DNA of 64,000 nt from Deltaproteobacteria bacterium (GTDB lineage: Bacteria; UBA10199; JACPAL01; JACOUP01). The translations under genes were made by a program, and so were the position numbers. A model generated the notes under the pieces. It saw only the letters and a list, made by a program, of their open reading frames with translations. It was not told the origin of the DNA and ran no database searches. Of this stretch, positions 43,123-50,037 are shown one piece after another. Numbering within the stretch: the stretch's first letter is position 1; every line of letters starts with the position of its first letter. The stretch lies in assembly GCA_016177765.1 (NCBI GenBank), contig JACOUP010000008.1, positions 191,021 to 255,020 of the forward strand, given 5' to 3'.

Positions 43123-43526
43123 CTAGCAATCCCTTCTCTCAGTTGGTCAAAGGTGACGCTGCCAAGATAATCCATCAGTTTCACCTGGGCATTCTTCCAG
43201 ACATTCTTCATCGTGCAAAGATGCTCGTGGAGACAATCGCATTTCTCTCCCAGACACTCATTCATGACGAGAGGCCCTTCAATCGCCTCAAGAACCTCCA
43301 GAAAACTGATCTGCGCCGGTTGTCGGGAAAGACGATACCCCCCCTTCGAACCGTACACAGAGACCACAACCCCCTTCCGCACCAGTTTCGGCATGATCCT
43401 CACCAAAAATTTCGGGGGGATCTCCTGTTTTTTGGAGATCTCCGCCGCCGATACCGTCCGACCAGCCGTCGTGGCCAGATAAACGACCGCGCGAAGCCCG
43501 TAATCCCCTTCCCTGGTAACTCTCAT
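43119..43526 (-). CDS. Rrf2-family transcriptional regulator with Fe-S-type cysteines
   Basis: A 135-aa Rrf2 regulator: winged HTH at the N-terminus (GDYGLRAVVYLA, AEISKKQEIPPKFL, VSVYGSKGGYRL) and a Cys cluster ECLGEKCDCLHEHLC (~92-106) able to hold an iron-sulfur cluster, as in NsrR/IscR-like sensors. It probably controls its own operon, including the siroheme reductase to which it is translationally coupled (ATGA overlap), in response to nitrosative, iron or sulfur signals. A sigma-70 promoter lies just upstream. Confidence 0.93.
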   Translation of the reverse strand: MRVTREGDYGLRAVVYLATTAGRTVSAAEISKKQEIPPKFLVRIMPKLVRKGVVVSVYGSKGGYRLSRQPAQISFLEVLEAIEGPLVMNECLGEKCDCLHEHLCTMKNVWKNAQVKLMDYLGSVTFDQLREGIAR

Positions 43527-43557
43527 AGGAGGCTCCCTTTCTTTTTAAGAGGTTCCG

Positions 43558-43587
43558 ATACTATGAAATAAAAAGCTCGGCTGTCAA
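43558..43587 (-). promoter_or_regulatory. Sigma-70 promoter of the Rrf2-siroheme reductase operon
   Basis: Minus strand: TTGACA (43587..43582), 18-nt spacer, TAGTAT (43563..43558). The ATG of the regulator is about 32 nt downstream, behind a purine-rich stretch. Confidence 0.6.
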
Positions 43588-43639
43588 CCGACTAGAAAGC
43601 GTTGACTTTGTCGGCTATACTCCTTAGTAAGGGGCTTCC

Positions 43640-44812
43640 ATGTCTTCATTGGACGGATTGATTTCAAAGGCCAAAAAGGAGACCCAAGAACTCTCCCCCG
43701 ACGAGGTCCAGGACAAGAAGCGGGAAAACCCGAAAATTGTTTTGATCGACGTTCGTGAGGCGGAGGAGGTTGAAGCGGGGTTGGTGCCGGGGGCGGTCAC
43801 GATCCCTCGCGGTTTTCTGGAGTTGCAGATCGAGGAGGAGGTCCCTGACCGGTCAACCGAGATCGTCTGTTACTGCGCTGGCGGCATTCGATCGGCGCTC
43901 GCGGCAAAAACACTGCAGGAGATGGGGTATAAAAAAGTCTACTCGATGGCCGGCGGTTTTACCCGCTGGAAAAACTCCGGTCTCCCGGTTGCCAGGAAAA
44001 AGGGGCTGACACCGGCTCAAAGTAGCCGCTACTCGCGACATACGCTCCTTCCCGAGGTCGGCGAAGAAGGCCAGGTCAAGCTCCTCGAATCGAAGGTCCT
44101 TTTGATCGGTGCCGGAGGGCTCGGTTGCCCGACGGCCATCTACCTTGCCGCCGCCGGAGTCGGGACGCTGGGGATCATCGACTTTGACGACGTCGACCTG
44201 ACGAATCTTCAGCGACAGATCCTCCATACGGAAGAAGAGGTCGGCAGACCGAAGGTGGAATCGGCCAAAAAGAGGATCGCCGGTATTAATTCAGAAACCA
44301 GGGTGATCCCTTACCGTGAAAAGTTGTCCCGTGACAATGTGATGAAGATTATCGCCGACTACGACATCATCGTGAACGGCTGTGATAATTTCCCGACCCG
44401 TTACCTCTTGAACGACGCCTGCGTCTTTGCCAAAAAACCGATGGTCGATGGCTCCATTTTTCGCTTTGAAGGACAGGTAACCATCTTTAGCCCTGGTCAA
44501 GGCCCTTGCTATCGCTGCCTCTACCCGGAACCGCCGCCGCCCGACATGGCCCCATCGTGTGCCGAGGGAGGGGTATTGGGGGTCCTCTGCGGAATCATCG
44601 GTTCCATTCAAGGGATTGAAACGATCAAGTTATTGCTCGGCATCGGCGAACCATTGATCGGTCGACTAATCCTATACAATGCCCTGCGCCAGCAATTCAA
44701 GGAGATGAAGGTCCGCCGCGACCCCACCTGCCCGGTCTGCGGCGACAAACCAACCATCAAGGAACTGATCGATTACGACTGGTTTTGCTCCGGCGGGAAG
44801 GGCCAAAAATAG
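43640..44812 (+). CDS. Rhodanese-ThiF/MoeB fusion (sulfur-carrier adenylyltransferase)
   Basis: A 390-aa protein. Residues ~15-118 are a rhodanese domain with active-site CYCAGGIRS (Cys ~76). Residues ~128-385 are a ThiF/MoeB E1-like domain: ATP loop IGAGGLGCP, DFDDVDLTNLQRQ, NGCDNFPTRYL, and zinc cysteines CYRCLYP and CPVCGD. It should adenylate the C-terminus of a ThiS/MoaD-like carrier and pass persulfide sulfur to it. In the usual MOCS3/MoeZ arrangement the rhodanese is C-terminal; here it is N-terminal. A stand-alone rhodanese at 46768 is closely similar to this domain. The start has a GGGG site. Confidence 0.92.
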   Translation: MSSLDGLISKAKKETQELSPDEVQDKKRENPKIVLIDVREAEEVEAGLVPGAVTIPRGFLELQIEEEVPDRSTEIVCYCAGGIRSALAAKTLQEMGYKKVYSMAGGFTRWKNSGLPVARKKGLTPAQSSRYSRHTLLPEVGEEGQVKLLESKVLLIGAGGLGCPTAIYLAAAGVGTLGIIDFDDVDLTNLQRQILHTEEEVGRPKVESAKKRIAGINSETRVIPYREKLSRDNVMKIIADYDIIVNGCDNFPTRYLLNDACVFAKKPMVDGSIFRFEGQVTIFSPGQGPCYRCLYPEPPPPDMAPSCAEGGVLGVLCGIIGSIQGIETIKLLLGIGEPLIGRLILYNALRQQFKEMKVRRDPTCPVCGDKPTIKELIDYDWFCSGGKGQK

Positions 44813-44816
44813 GGAC

Positions 44817-44846
44817 TTTACACCGACCAAAATGGTCTGGTATAGG
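44817..44846 (+). promoter_or_regulatory. Putative promoter of the peroxiredoxin gene with an internal palindrome
   Basis: TTTACA (44817..44822), 18-nt spacer, TATAGG (44841..44846). The spacer holds GACCA-AAA-TGGTC (44825..44837), placed where a repressor would block RNA polymerase. Confidence 0.45.
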
Positions 44847-44875
44847 GACCCCTCACCCCAAAAGGAGGAACAACC

Positions 44876-45460
44876 ATGTTACAAGTCGGTCAGAAGGCCC
44901 CTGAATTTACCGCCGAGGCGGTTGTCGGGGAAGAGTTCAAAAAGATCTCACTGGCGGATTACAAAGGAAAGTGGGTGGTGCTCTTTTTCTACCCGCTCGA
45001 TTTTACCTTCGTCTGCCCGACCGAGATTACGTCCTTTTCAGACAGTTACGAATCATTCCGGAAGCTCGGCTGTGAAGTGCTCGCCTGCTCGGTGGACAGC
45101 AAGTTCTCCCACCTCGCCTGGACCAAGACCTCAAGAACCGACGGGGGATTGGGAAAGATCAACTACCCCCTGCTGGCCGACATCAACAAAAAAATCGCTC
45201 AGGACTTTGGTGTGCTACTCCCTGGCGGTGTTGCCCTCCGCGGTCTTTTTCTGATCGATCCGGAAGGAACGATCCAGTACGCCGTCGTTCACAACCTTGG
45301 AGTCGGACGCTCCGTGGAGGAGACACTCCGGGTCATTCAGGCATTCCAGACCACCGCCAAGACCGGCGAGGTCTGCCCGGCAAACTGGAAGCCCGGTGCC
45401 AAGACGATGAAACCGGATCCAAGGGGTTCCAAGGAGTTTTTTGCTACCGCCGGGAAATAA
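44876..45460 (+). CDS. 2-Cys peroxiredoxin (AhpC/TSA, Prx1 type)
   Basis: A 194-aa peroxiredoxin. The peroxidatic Cys is in [14 protein letters not shown] (Cys ~47) and the resolving Cys in [11 protein letters not shown] near 166. The GGLG and C-terminal helix features are those of typical 2-Cys enzymes. It reduces H2O2 and organic peroxides, using thioredoxin or AhpF. It has a strong AAAGGAGG site and a possible repressor palindrome in its promoter. Its last 17 bp overlap the convergent membrane-protein gene. Confidence 0.95.
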   Translation: MLQVGQKAPEFTAEAVVGEEFKKISLADYKGKWVVLFFYPLDFTFVCPTEITSFSDSYESFRKLGCEVLACSVDSKFSHLAWTKTSRTDGGLGKINYPLLADINKKIAQDFGVLLPGGVALRGLFLIDPEGTIQYAVVHNLGVGRSVEETLRVIQAFQTTAKTGEVCPANWKPGAKTMKPDPRGSKEFFATAGK

Positions 45461-45935
45461 AAAAGATCCCGACCACGGTTCCCGCAATTAGCAAAAGATT
45501 GATGAGTGAGACCCGCCATATTTTTTTGGCGTAACGGTCTATGGTCGCCTCGTCACCCGGGATCACCCCCATCACCATCCGACCATATTTAAGCCCTGTC
45601 CCGATCGCTTGCATGCAAGCGGTGTTAAAGATAAGGAGCGTCATCCCGAATTTGAACATCAGGAGTCCTCCGACCTGGTCAAAATAGGAACCCCCCAACC
45701 CCTCCTTGAGGTCGGTCAACCGGAAGGCCCCCGAGAGGAAAATCAGACAAAGCCCCCCCAGGAAAAAGGGGTGATAGTAACGGATCAATTGGGCCAGTAG
45801 GAGGTGCCGTTCTTTTTTCTCCGGAAGAAACTTGAGTGAGGGGTAGAGGATAAAATTAAAGAAGAGCGGCCCTCCCAGGGCGATGCAGAGACCGAGAAGG
45901 TGAAAAAAGTGAAGCACCGGAGAATTTGGTACCAT
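45444..45935 (-). CDS. Four-helix membrane protein (CopD/DUF2269-like appearance)
   Basis: A 163-aa protein with four membrane helices (about 10-38, 55-78, 98-120, 140-160) and a conserved-looking His pair in LHFFHLLG. It resembles small integral membrane proteins of the CopD/DUF2269 kind, but I cannot assign it firmly. I use the ATG of [12 protein letters not shown] (45933..45935); an upstream in-frame start adds a basic stretch that does not resemble a membrane protein. It is divergent from the DUF4149 gene, which has a similar architecture. Confidence 0.7.
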   Translation of the reverse strand: MVPNSPVLHFFHLLGLCIALGGPLFFNFILYPSLKFLPEKKERHLLLAQLIRYYHPFFLGGLCLIFLSGAFRLTDLKEGLGGSYFDQVGGLLMFKFGMTLLIFNTACMQAIGTGLKYGRMVMGVIPGDEATIDRYAKKIWRVSLINLLLIAGTVVGIFFISRR

Positions 45936-45998
45936 TGGCTTTTTTCTATGGTATATTCGGCCGCGGAAGGCAACTCGTAAGATACGGGACAAAAATTA

Positions 45999-46454
45999 AT
46001 GCTGTTTTCCTTTCTGCACCTTCTCTCCCTGGCCCTCTGGATCGGCACAATCCTCTTTTTCTCGGCGGCAGTCGCCCCGACCCTTTTCAAGAAAATGGGA
46101 AAGGAAGAAGGGGGCAAGGTGGTCAGTCTTCTTTTCCCGGTCTATTTCAGGATTGGCATCCTCTGCGGGCTCACCGCCGTTCTGACACTCCTCTTGGCTC
46201 CTCCTAAAGACAGCCCTTTCCCGATTGGAAGGGTTTTGCTCCTCGTCATCATGACCACCATCACCGTCTATAACACCATCAATGTTTATCCCAAGGCCCG
46301 TTCTCTCAAGGAAGAACTCGGTTCGACCAGCGAGGAGACGCTCAAACCCTCTCTCCTCGAGGAATTCCACCGGGCGCACCAGTACTCCGTTGCCCTCAAC
46401 GTTGTTGTTCTGGTTCTGGGATTGATTGTTCTATTTCTGATGAGTCGGACGTAG
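45999..46454 (+). CDS. DUF4149-like membrane protein
   Basis: A 151-aa protein with four helices, starting FLHLLSLALWIGTILFFSAAVAPTLF. The WIG...F.....P segment and a C-terminal EEFHRAHQYSVALNVV helix match the DUF4149 (TMEM205-like) pattern. The role is unknown; such proteins sit in the inner membrane, often near haem or metal genes. It overlaps the 3' end of the convergent cutA gene by 24 bp. Confidence 0.8.
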   Translation: MLFSFLHLLSLALWIGTILFFSAAVAPTLFKKMGKEEGGKVVSLLFPVYFRIGILCGLTAVLTLLLAPPKDSPFPIGRVLLLVIMTTITVYNTINVYPKARSLKEELGSTSEETLKPSLLEEFHRAHQYSVALNVVVLVLGLIVLFLMSRT

Positions 46455-46766
46455 CGATTCTTCAATCCAACGCAGGTATTTTTTCAAACCATACTGGATC
46501 GGCAAAACAATCATCTCCGGAGTTTCATAAGAGTGGTTTTGGACCAATACCTTTTCCAATCGTGCGAGCTTGGTCTTTGCCGTCTTGAGGAACAAAAGAA
46601 ATTCGGTATCCTTGCAAATTTTTCCATCCCATGAATAGTGCGACGTCACCCCGGGAACCACGTTCACACAGGCAACAAGTTTGGTTTTCAAAAAGAGCGT
46701 GGCAAGACGATTCGCCTCTTTTTTCGATCGAACGGTGGTGAGAACGACAACAAAGGGGGAGCCCAC
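46431..46766 (-). CDS. cutA: CutA1 divalent-ion tolerance protein
   Basis: About 111 aa. VVVLTTVRSKKEANRLA, then LVACVNVVPGVTSHYSWDGKI and HSYETPEMIVLPI are the CutA1 signature; the protein forms a small trimer. I place the start at GTG 46764..46766, one base after the stop of the upstream rhodanese gene; an earlier GTG would give a 10-residue extension overlapping it. CutA is linked to copper/divalent cation tolerance, with a poorly understood mechanism. Confidence 0.9.
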   Translation of the reverse strand: MGSPFVVVLTTVRSKKEANRLATLFLKTKLVACVNVVPGVTSHYSWDGKICKDTEFLLFLKTAKTKLARLEKVLVQNHSYETPEMIVLPIQYGLKKYLRWIEESLRPTHQK

Positions 46767-46767
46767 T

Positions 46768-47106
46768 TTAGGGAACCCAGTTTTTAAACCCACCAATCAT
46801 TGAGGAGACGTTCTCATACCCCATCTCTTTGAGGGTATCGGCGGCCAGGAGAGAGCGGACACCGCCGGCGCAATAACAGACAATCTCCTGATTGCGGTTG
46901 GGGACCACTTTTTCAATCTGGAGTTCCAGAAGGCCGCGCGGGATCGGCAAGGCTCCTTCGATCTTCCCCTGGGCGACCTCCTGGGGCTCGCGAACATCGA
47001 GGAAGAGGAGATTCCCCTTTTTTAATCTTTCCTTCGCCTCCTGAGGGGTCACTTCCTTGACCCTCGTTTTGGCCTCTTGCAAGAGTTGCTGCGCTGATTT
47101 TGACAT
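46768..47106 (-). CDS. Single-domain rhodanese-like sulfurtransferase
   Basis: A 112-aa rhodanese with active-site loop CYCAGGVRS and FLDVREPQEVAQGKIEGALPIPRG. It is strikingly similar to the N-terminal domain of the rhodanese-ThiF fusion at 43640 (IPRG.LELQIE..VP.R..EIVCYCAGG.RS), so the two are probably recent paralogues. The ATG at 47104..47106 follows GAGGGAGG. It forms a two-gene unit with cutA. Confidence 0.93.
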   Translation of the reverse strand: MSKSAQQLLQEAKTRVKEVTPQEAKERLKKGNLLFLDVREPQEVAQGKIEGALPIPRGLLELQIEKVVPNRNQEIVCYCAGGVRSLLAADTLKEMGYENVSSMIGGFKNWVP

Positions 47107-47159
47107 AGGACCTCCCTCAGGGCAATTAAACACCATCCCCCTTCGGTTTCAATCACAAA

Positions 47160-47187
47160 TTGCATTTTTAGATAAATTTGCTAGGAT
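47160..47187 (+). promoter_or_regulatory. Promoter of tRNA-Pro
   Basis: TTGCAT (47160..47165), 16-nt spacer, TAGGAT (47182..47187), with the tRNA beginning 12 nt later. Confidence 0.5.
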
Positions 47188-47198
47188 GGCAACATTAA

Positions 47199-47272
47199 CG
47201 GGGCGTAGCGCAGCCCGGTAGCGCACCTGCTTTGGGAGCAGGGGGTCCTCGGTTCAAATCCGAGCGCCCCGA
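47199..47272 (+). tRNA. tRNA-Pro (TGG anticodon)
   Basis: A 74-nt cloverleaf. The acceptor stem CGGGGCG pairs with CGCCCCG, the anticodon stem is CCTGC/GCAGG around the loop TTTGGGA (anticodon TGG at 47233..47235), and the T-arm is CTCGG-TTCAAAT-CCGAG. The discriminator is A and CCA is not encoded. Confidence 0.96.
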
Positions 47273-47276
47273 CAGT

Positions 47277-47312
47277 AAAAAGGCGGCCTCCGCCTAGGGC
47301 GGAGGCCGCCTT
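47277..47312 (-). terminator. Rho-independent terminator after the Cys-rich secreted protein gene
   Basis: A perfect 15-bp stem (47280..47294 with 47298..47312) and a 3-nt loop, followed on the minus strand by TTTTT. On the plus strand only two Ts follow, so it would stop the tRNA-Pro transcript weakly. Confidence 0.8.
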
Positions 47313-47338
47313 GATCCCCTCACAAAACACCACTTCCC

Positions 47339-48307
47339 TTAAGGAACTCCCTGCTGATTCGCCGCGAAGGTGCAGGTCTGTGACGAGGTCTCCCCCAGTT
47401 TCAGCGAAAAACCGCTGGTGGCACAAACCGTGTCTGATGAATCAGGCCCCGTATTGGGGCCACTGTTGTTGACATCCTGAAAACAGCCGATCTGCTTATA
47501 GGCAACCCCCTCACTGCTGGCCGCAAGGCTCAGCGTGAAAGTCGCCGTTCCATCCCCATTGTTGGTCCCCTTCCCCCCACCGCCGTCAGGACCTCCCCCT
47601 TCCTGAGGATCATTCTTCTTGAACACCCCGCAATAGATCCCCCCACTGGGGGCCGCGCCGGACATACTTAAGCTAACCGTTCCGCTTTGCCCTTCATCAA
47701 TAGAGGCCCCACTGACCGGTTTAAAAATGAACAGCGGGGTTCCTTGCGCCATCTGCACATTAAACTTGAATGAGGCTGTGGTGTCCGTGTTTGTCTTGAC
47801 CGGGAGTGTTGACGGATAGTTCGTATCCCCGGGACAAGAATCGCTCCCCCGCATGTACATGTTCGTCATAAAATCAGAGACCCCTGTTTCCTGAGCAAGA
47901 GCCGCTGTCATATTACAGGTGCTTCCTGCCGTCGTCATGAGAATCTGCGAGACATTGGCCACGGCACAAGGGTAAGAGGTGCTCTTTTGGAGGCTCCCCA
48001 TGGTGAGACCGCTCACACCGGACAGGTCCAGACCACTCCCAAGATTCATCACATCAATCTCGGCCCCATCCGCAGCCGTAAACAGGTTATCCCGGTCTGC
48101 CGTCTCGCACGACGGCTTCCCATCCTTGACGGGACAGAAATCAACCGACTTGAAACACATCTTGACGGAGGTCGGCATCTCCTGCGACATCATCTCACTC
48201 TGGGTACAGGTCGTGACGGAGGCCGCATCGGTACAGGCCGCCTTCGCCGTCCCCCTCATCCCCAAGACTACTCCTCCCACTGCCAGGACAATCAATATTC
48301 TTTTCAT
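47339..48307 (-). CDS. Cys-rich secreted protein
   Basis: A 322-aa protein with a Sec signal (MKRILIVLAVGGVVLGMRG then AKAACTD). The mature part has about 15 cysteines spread along its length, suggesting several disulfides, and a Gly-rich loop (EGGGPDGGGGKG near 240). No domain recognised. It is probably an exported surface or periplasmic protein. It sits 21 bp downstream of a 54-aa lipoprotein gene and ends in a strong terminator, so the two form a small operon. The start has GAGGGGG upstream. Confidence 0.82.
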   Translation of the reverse strand: MKRILIVLAVGGVVLGMRGTAKAACTDAASVTTCTQSEMMSQEMPTSVKMCFKSVDFCPVKDGKPSCETADRDNLFTAADGAEIDVMNLGSGLDLSGVSGLTMGSLQKSTSYPCAVANVSQILMTTAGSTCNMTAALAQETGVSDFMTNMYMRGSDSCPGDTNYPSTLPVKTNTDTTASFKFNVQMAQGTPLFIFKPVSGASIDEGQSGTVSLSMSGAAPSGGIYCGVFKKNDPQEGGGPDGGGGKGTNNGDGTATFTLSLAASSEGVAYKQIGCFQDVNNSGPNTGPDSSDTVCATSGFSLKLGETSSQTCTFAANQQGVP

Positions 48308-48328
48308 GATCTTCCCCCTCTTTAATGG

Positions 48329-48493
48329 TTAAAGGTTATACTGGCTGTCACCGGTGACCGTCACCGACGGGGTGACCCCTTTGTTGGTGGTTGTCGTCTC
48401 ATCCGAACTACTGCTACTCCCACAGCCGACCCCGGCAGTGATCAGGGCCAAGACCATGATCACCCAAACAAGAACCGTTCTTTCTTTCCTCAT
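48329..48493 (-). CDS. 54-aa lipoprotein
   Basis: A short gene. Signal MRKERTVLVWVIMVLALITA, then GVGC as a lipobox-like site (Cys24) followed by GSSSSSDETTTTNKG, and a short C-terminus ending DSQYNL. The ATG (48491..48493) is preceded by AAGGGGGGG, a plausible ribosome-binding site. It probably encodes a membrane-anchored peptide expressed together with the Cys-rich secreted protein 21 bp downstream. Small lipoproteins of this sort can act as anchors or entericidin-like peptides; no function can be assigned. Confidence 0.7.
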   Translation of the reverse strand: MRKERTVLVWVIMVLALITAGVGCGSSSSSDETTTTNKGVTPSVTVTGDSQYNL

Positions 48494-48601
48494 AATCCCC
48501 CCCTTAGGTTAGTTGTCAGAAAAACGATAACAGGTTCTATTGTACACGCTTTCATCCTTCCTGGGAAATAAAATTTCAGCGGATTTTTTATAAAGATTAC
48601 A

Positions 48602-48626
48602 CAACTTTATCTCTTCTCCTGCCGAT
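48602..48626 (+). promoter_or_regulatory. ECF-like promoter element with 17-nt spacer (CAAC-N17-CGAT)
   Basis: CAAC 48602..48605, CGAT 48623..48626; contexts ACACAACTTTA and GCCGATAAGG, otherwise matching the element of the multi-HTH gene at 5329. The ATG is 12 nt past CGAT and has no ribosome-binding site. Confidence 0.5.
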
Positions 48627-48638
48627 AAGGGTTACAAG

Positions 48639-49334
48639 ATGGCACGGCTCCTTGGTGATATCGATATTGACAGGCTCCCCTTTCAGAAAATCCATTTGAG
48701 GGGAGACTCCATCGAACTGGAGGAATCCCTCTGCCCTTGTAACCAAGGGGAAAATCCTCCTTTTCTAAGGATCGTTGACACCAATTTTGCGGATGATCCG
48801 AAGAGGCTGACCTTCGATAGAGCGGAACTCGTCATCGACTCACACGGTATCCAGGCGGTCCCTGTGACGATCGACCTCGCCTCCTACAACGCCAAATATA
48901 CCTTGTCCGAGATGGATAAACTGATCCGTTTTGCCGGTGCCTATTTCTCCTCTCCGGAGAAACAGAAAGATTGCCGGGCTATCTCCGATGGGAAAAAGCC
49001 CCCCAGATTTTGCGCGGTGACCGATTTTTTTGATCCGAAGACAGGGGGATACTACGATTTTGAAAAAGAAGGGACAGAACCCTCTACAAACAGGAAACCA
49101 TCGACCATCCCCCTTGTCGTCAGTTACACCGATAACGGAAAAAAGGGGGAGCGGGATGCCGAGGACCTCATCAGGATCAACGTTGGCACAATAACAGATC
49201 AAACAATGATCTTCATCCACGGCGACTCTCCATACGCCGCGCTTTTTCAGAATCCGTTTGCTTCGCCGCCTCCGCCCTCCCCCTCGCCTGCCTCGCCTGC
49301 GGCGACGCAAGGCGGGCCCACTCCTCTTCCTTAA
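48639..49334 (+). CDS. Hypothetical protein (231 aa), probable member of the accessory regulon
   Basis: I do not recognise it. MARLLGDIDIDRLPFQKIHL, no signal peptide. The body contains CPCNQGENPPFLRIVDTNFA, a DRAELVIDSHG strand-like region and a Pro-rich tail (SPPPPSPSPASPAATQGG) with low-complexity character. The near-leaderless arrangement and promoter element match those of the large accessory genes 20-40 kb away, which suggests the same regulon. It ends about 24 bp before a strong terminator that serves the opposite strand. Confidence 0.7.
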   Translation: MARLLGDIDIDRLPFQKIHLRGDSIELEESLCPCNQGENPPFLRIVDTNFADDPKRLTFDRAELVIDSHGIQAVPVTIDLASYNAKYTLSEMDKLIRFAGAYFSSPEKQKDCRAISDGKKPPRFCAVTDFFDPKTGGYYDFEKEGTEPSTNRKPSTIPLVVSYTDNGKKGERDAEDLIRINVGTITDQTMIFIHGDSPYAALFQNPFASPPPPSPSPASPAATQGGPTPLP

Positions 49335-49349
49335 ACGCCCCCTTCCCCC

Positions 49350-49387
49350 CAAAAAAAATCCCCCTCTCCTTTTAGGGAGAGGGGGAT
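49350..49387 (-). terminator. Strong intrinsic terminator for the minus-strand RNA
   Basis: A 12-bp perfect stem (49358..49369 with 49376..49387), a 6-nt loop, then a run of eight T on the minus strand. It abuts the inverted-repeat arm of the candidate RNA. Confidence 0.85.
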
Positions 49388-49403
49388 AAAATTATCGTTT
49401 AGG
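49388..49403. repeat. Right arm (transcript 3' side) of the 16-bp inverted repeat
   Basis: AAAATTATCGTTTAGG; its exact reverse complement lies at 49955..49970. Confidence 0.9.
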
Positions 49404-49954
49404 ATGGAAAGTTTGGTTCCTCTAGAGTTTTGAAGCCCGACCGGTAGGCCGTATGCCTTTCGGCACCGCATTCCCTCTTGTTGTTGGCTTCCTTTCAGCT
49501 AGCCAGCCGTAGACTGGTTAACCGAAAGTACCTCAGCTTCAGGGATTTTTGCCACCCAGTCGTCGCCGGTAACTTTTGGCCGGTAGGATTACCGCGGCCT
49601 TTGGTTACCTGTCCTCCCCTGGAATTTCCTTGGCCCATAAGGGCTTCGGTCCCACCCCTGAGATCCTGCTTCCAAGATCTTCCTCTTTTCTCCTTTGTTC
49701 CCCAGACCACAAGGGCCTGAAGATTCAGGGAGTTTAGAGTTTCCCTCGGGGCGTTCCCTATTTCCTCCATTTGCACGGAGGAAACTCCTTTCTGACCTTA
49801 TTGTCGCTTTCAACTCCCCCTTTCAGATGCCCCGCCCCCCCTGGCTCCGGATTCCCCTGCCTGCGGGTGACCTCACGGTCCCCTGGCCTCGGCAGGTTCA
49901 AGAGACTCGAGACACCTTCCTGACGGAGGAAGAGTTACAGTTCGACGACCTTCC

Positions 49955-49970
49955 CCTAAACGATAATTTT
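49955..49970. repeat. Left arm (transcript 5' side) of the 16-bp inverted repeat
   Basis: CCTAAACGATAATTTT, the exact reverse complement of 49388..49403. Confidence 0.9.
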
Positions 49971-49980
49971 TCAAAGAGCA
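49968..49980 (-). promoter_or_regulatory. boxA-like antitermination sequence
   Basis: TGCTCTTTGAAAA on the minus strand, like the boxA of rRNA leaders (TGCTCTTTAA). It is placed directly before the inverted-repeat arm. Confidence 0.5.
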
Positions 49981-50037
49981 AACTTGATGGTTCGCTTTGA
50001 CCACACCCCGTTCGGACAAACAACCGATTTTTTTGCC

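Larger units (their letters stand above)
49388..49970 (-). ncRNA. Candidate ~583-nt structured noncoding RNA with processing-stalk ends
   Basis: This lies in an 830-bp stretch (49335..50164) without a convincing protein gene: the open frames here are short and in conflict, and none has a start signal. On the minus strand the segment is bounded by a perfect 16-bp inverted repeat that would form a long closing stem. It is preceded by a boxA-like TGCTCTTTGAAAA and followed at once by a T-run terminator. Internal hairpins are many: TTTCCTCC/GGAGGAAA (49761..49784), GTGCC-GAAA-GGCAT with a GNRA loop (49453..49466), GGTAAC/GTTACC enclosing a GGCCG/CGGCC stem (49568..49609), and GCCC-TTAT-GGGC near 49633..49644. 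It does not carry the conserved cores of RNase P RNA, tmRNA or SRP RNA as far as I can see. It is downstream of rdgB on the same strand. Confidence 0.6.

Noticed and set aside
43602-43621. TTGACT..TATACT as the promoter of the rhodanese-ThiF gene
   Set aside because: The two boxes are only 8 nt apart, too close for sigma-70.
47280-47312. Terminator of tRNA-Pro on the plus strand
   Set aside because: The perfect hairpin is followed by only two Ts on the plus strand but by five on the minus strand, so it fits the opposite gene better.
5329-48626. Sigma-28 (FliA) reading of the shared promoter
   Set aside because: GCCGATAA in some copies fits the FliA -10, but the FliA -35 (TAAA 15 nt upstream) is absent. 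The constant part is CAAC at 16 nt, which suits an ECF-type factor better.
49388-49970. RNase P RNA, tmRNA or SRP RNA as identity of the structured segment
   Set aside because: I looked for the P4 core of RNase P (GAGGAAAGTC, ACAGAA), the tRNA-like end of tmRNA and the GGAAG..AGCAGCC core of SRP RNA and found none in the right arrangement.
49478-50000. Small open frames on both strands in the 830-bp gap
   Set aside because: They conflict with each other, have no ribosome-binding sites and cross the hairpins of the proposed RNA; a non-coding RNA explains the flanking inverted repeat, boxA and terminator better.
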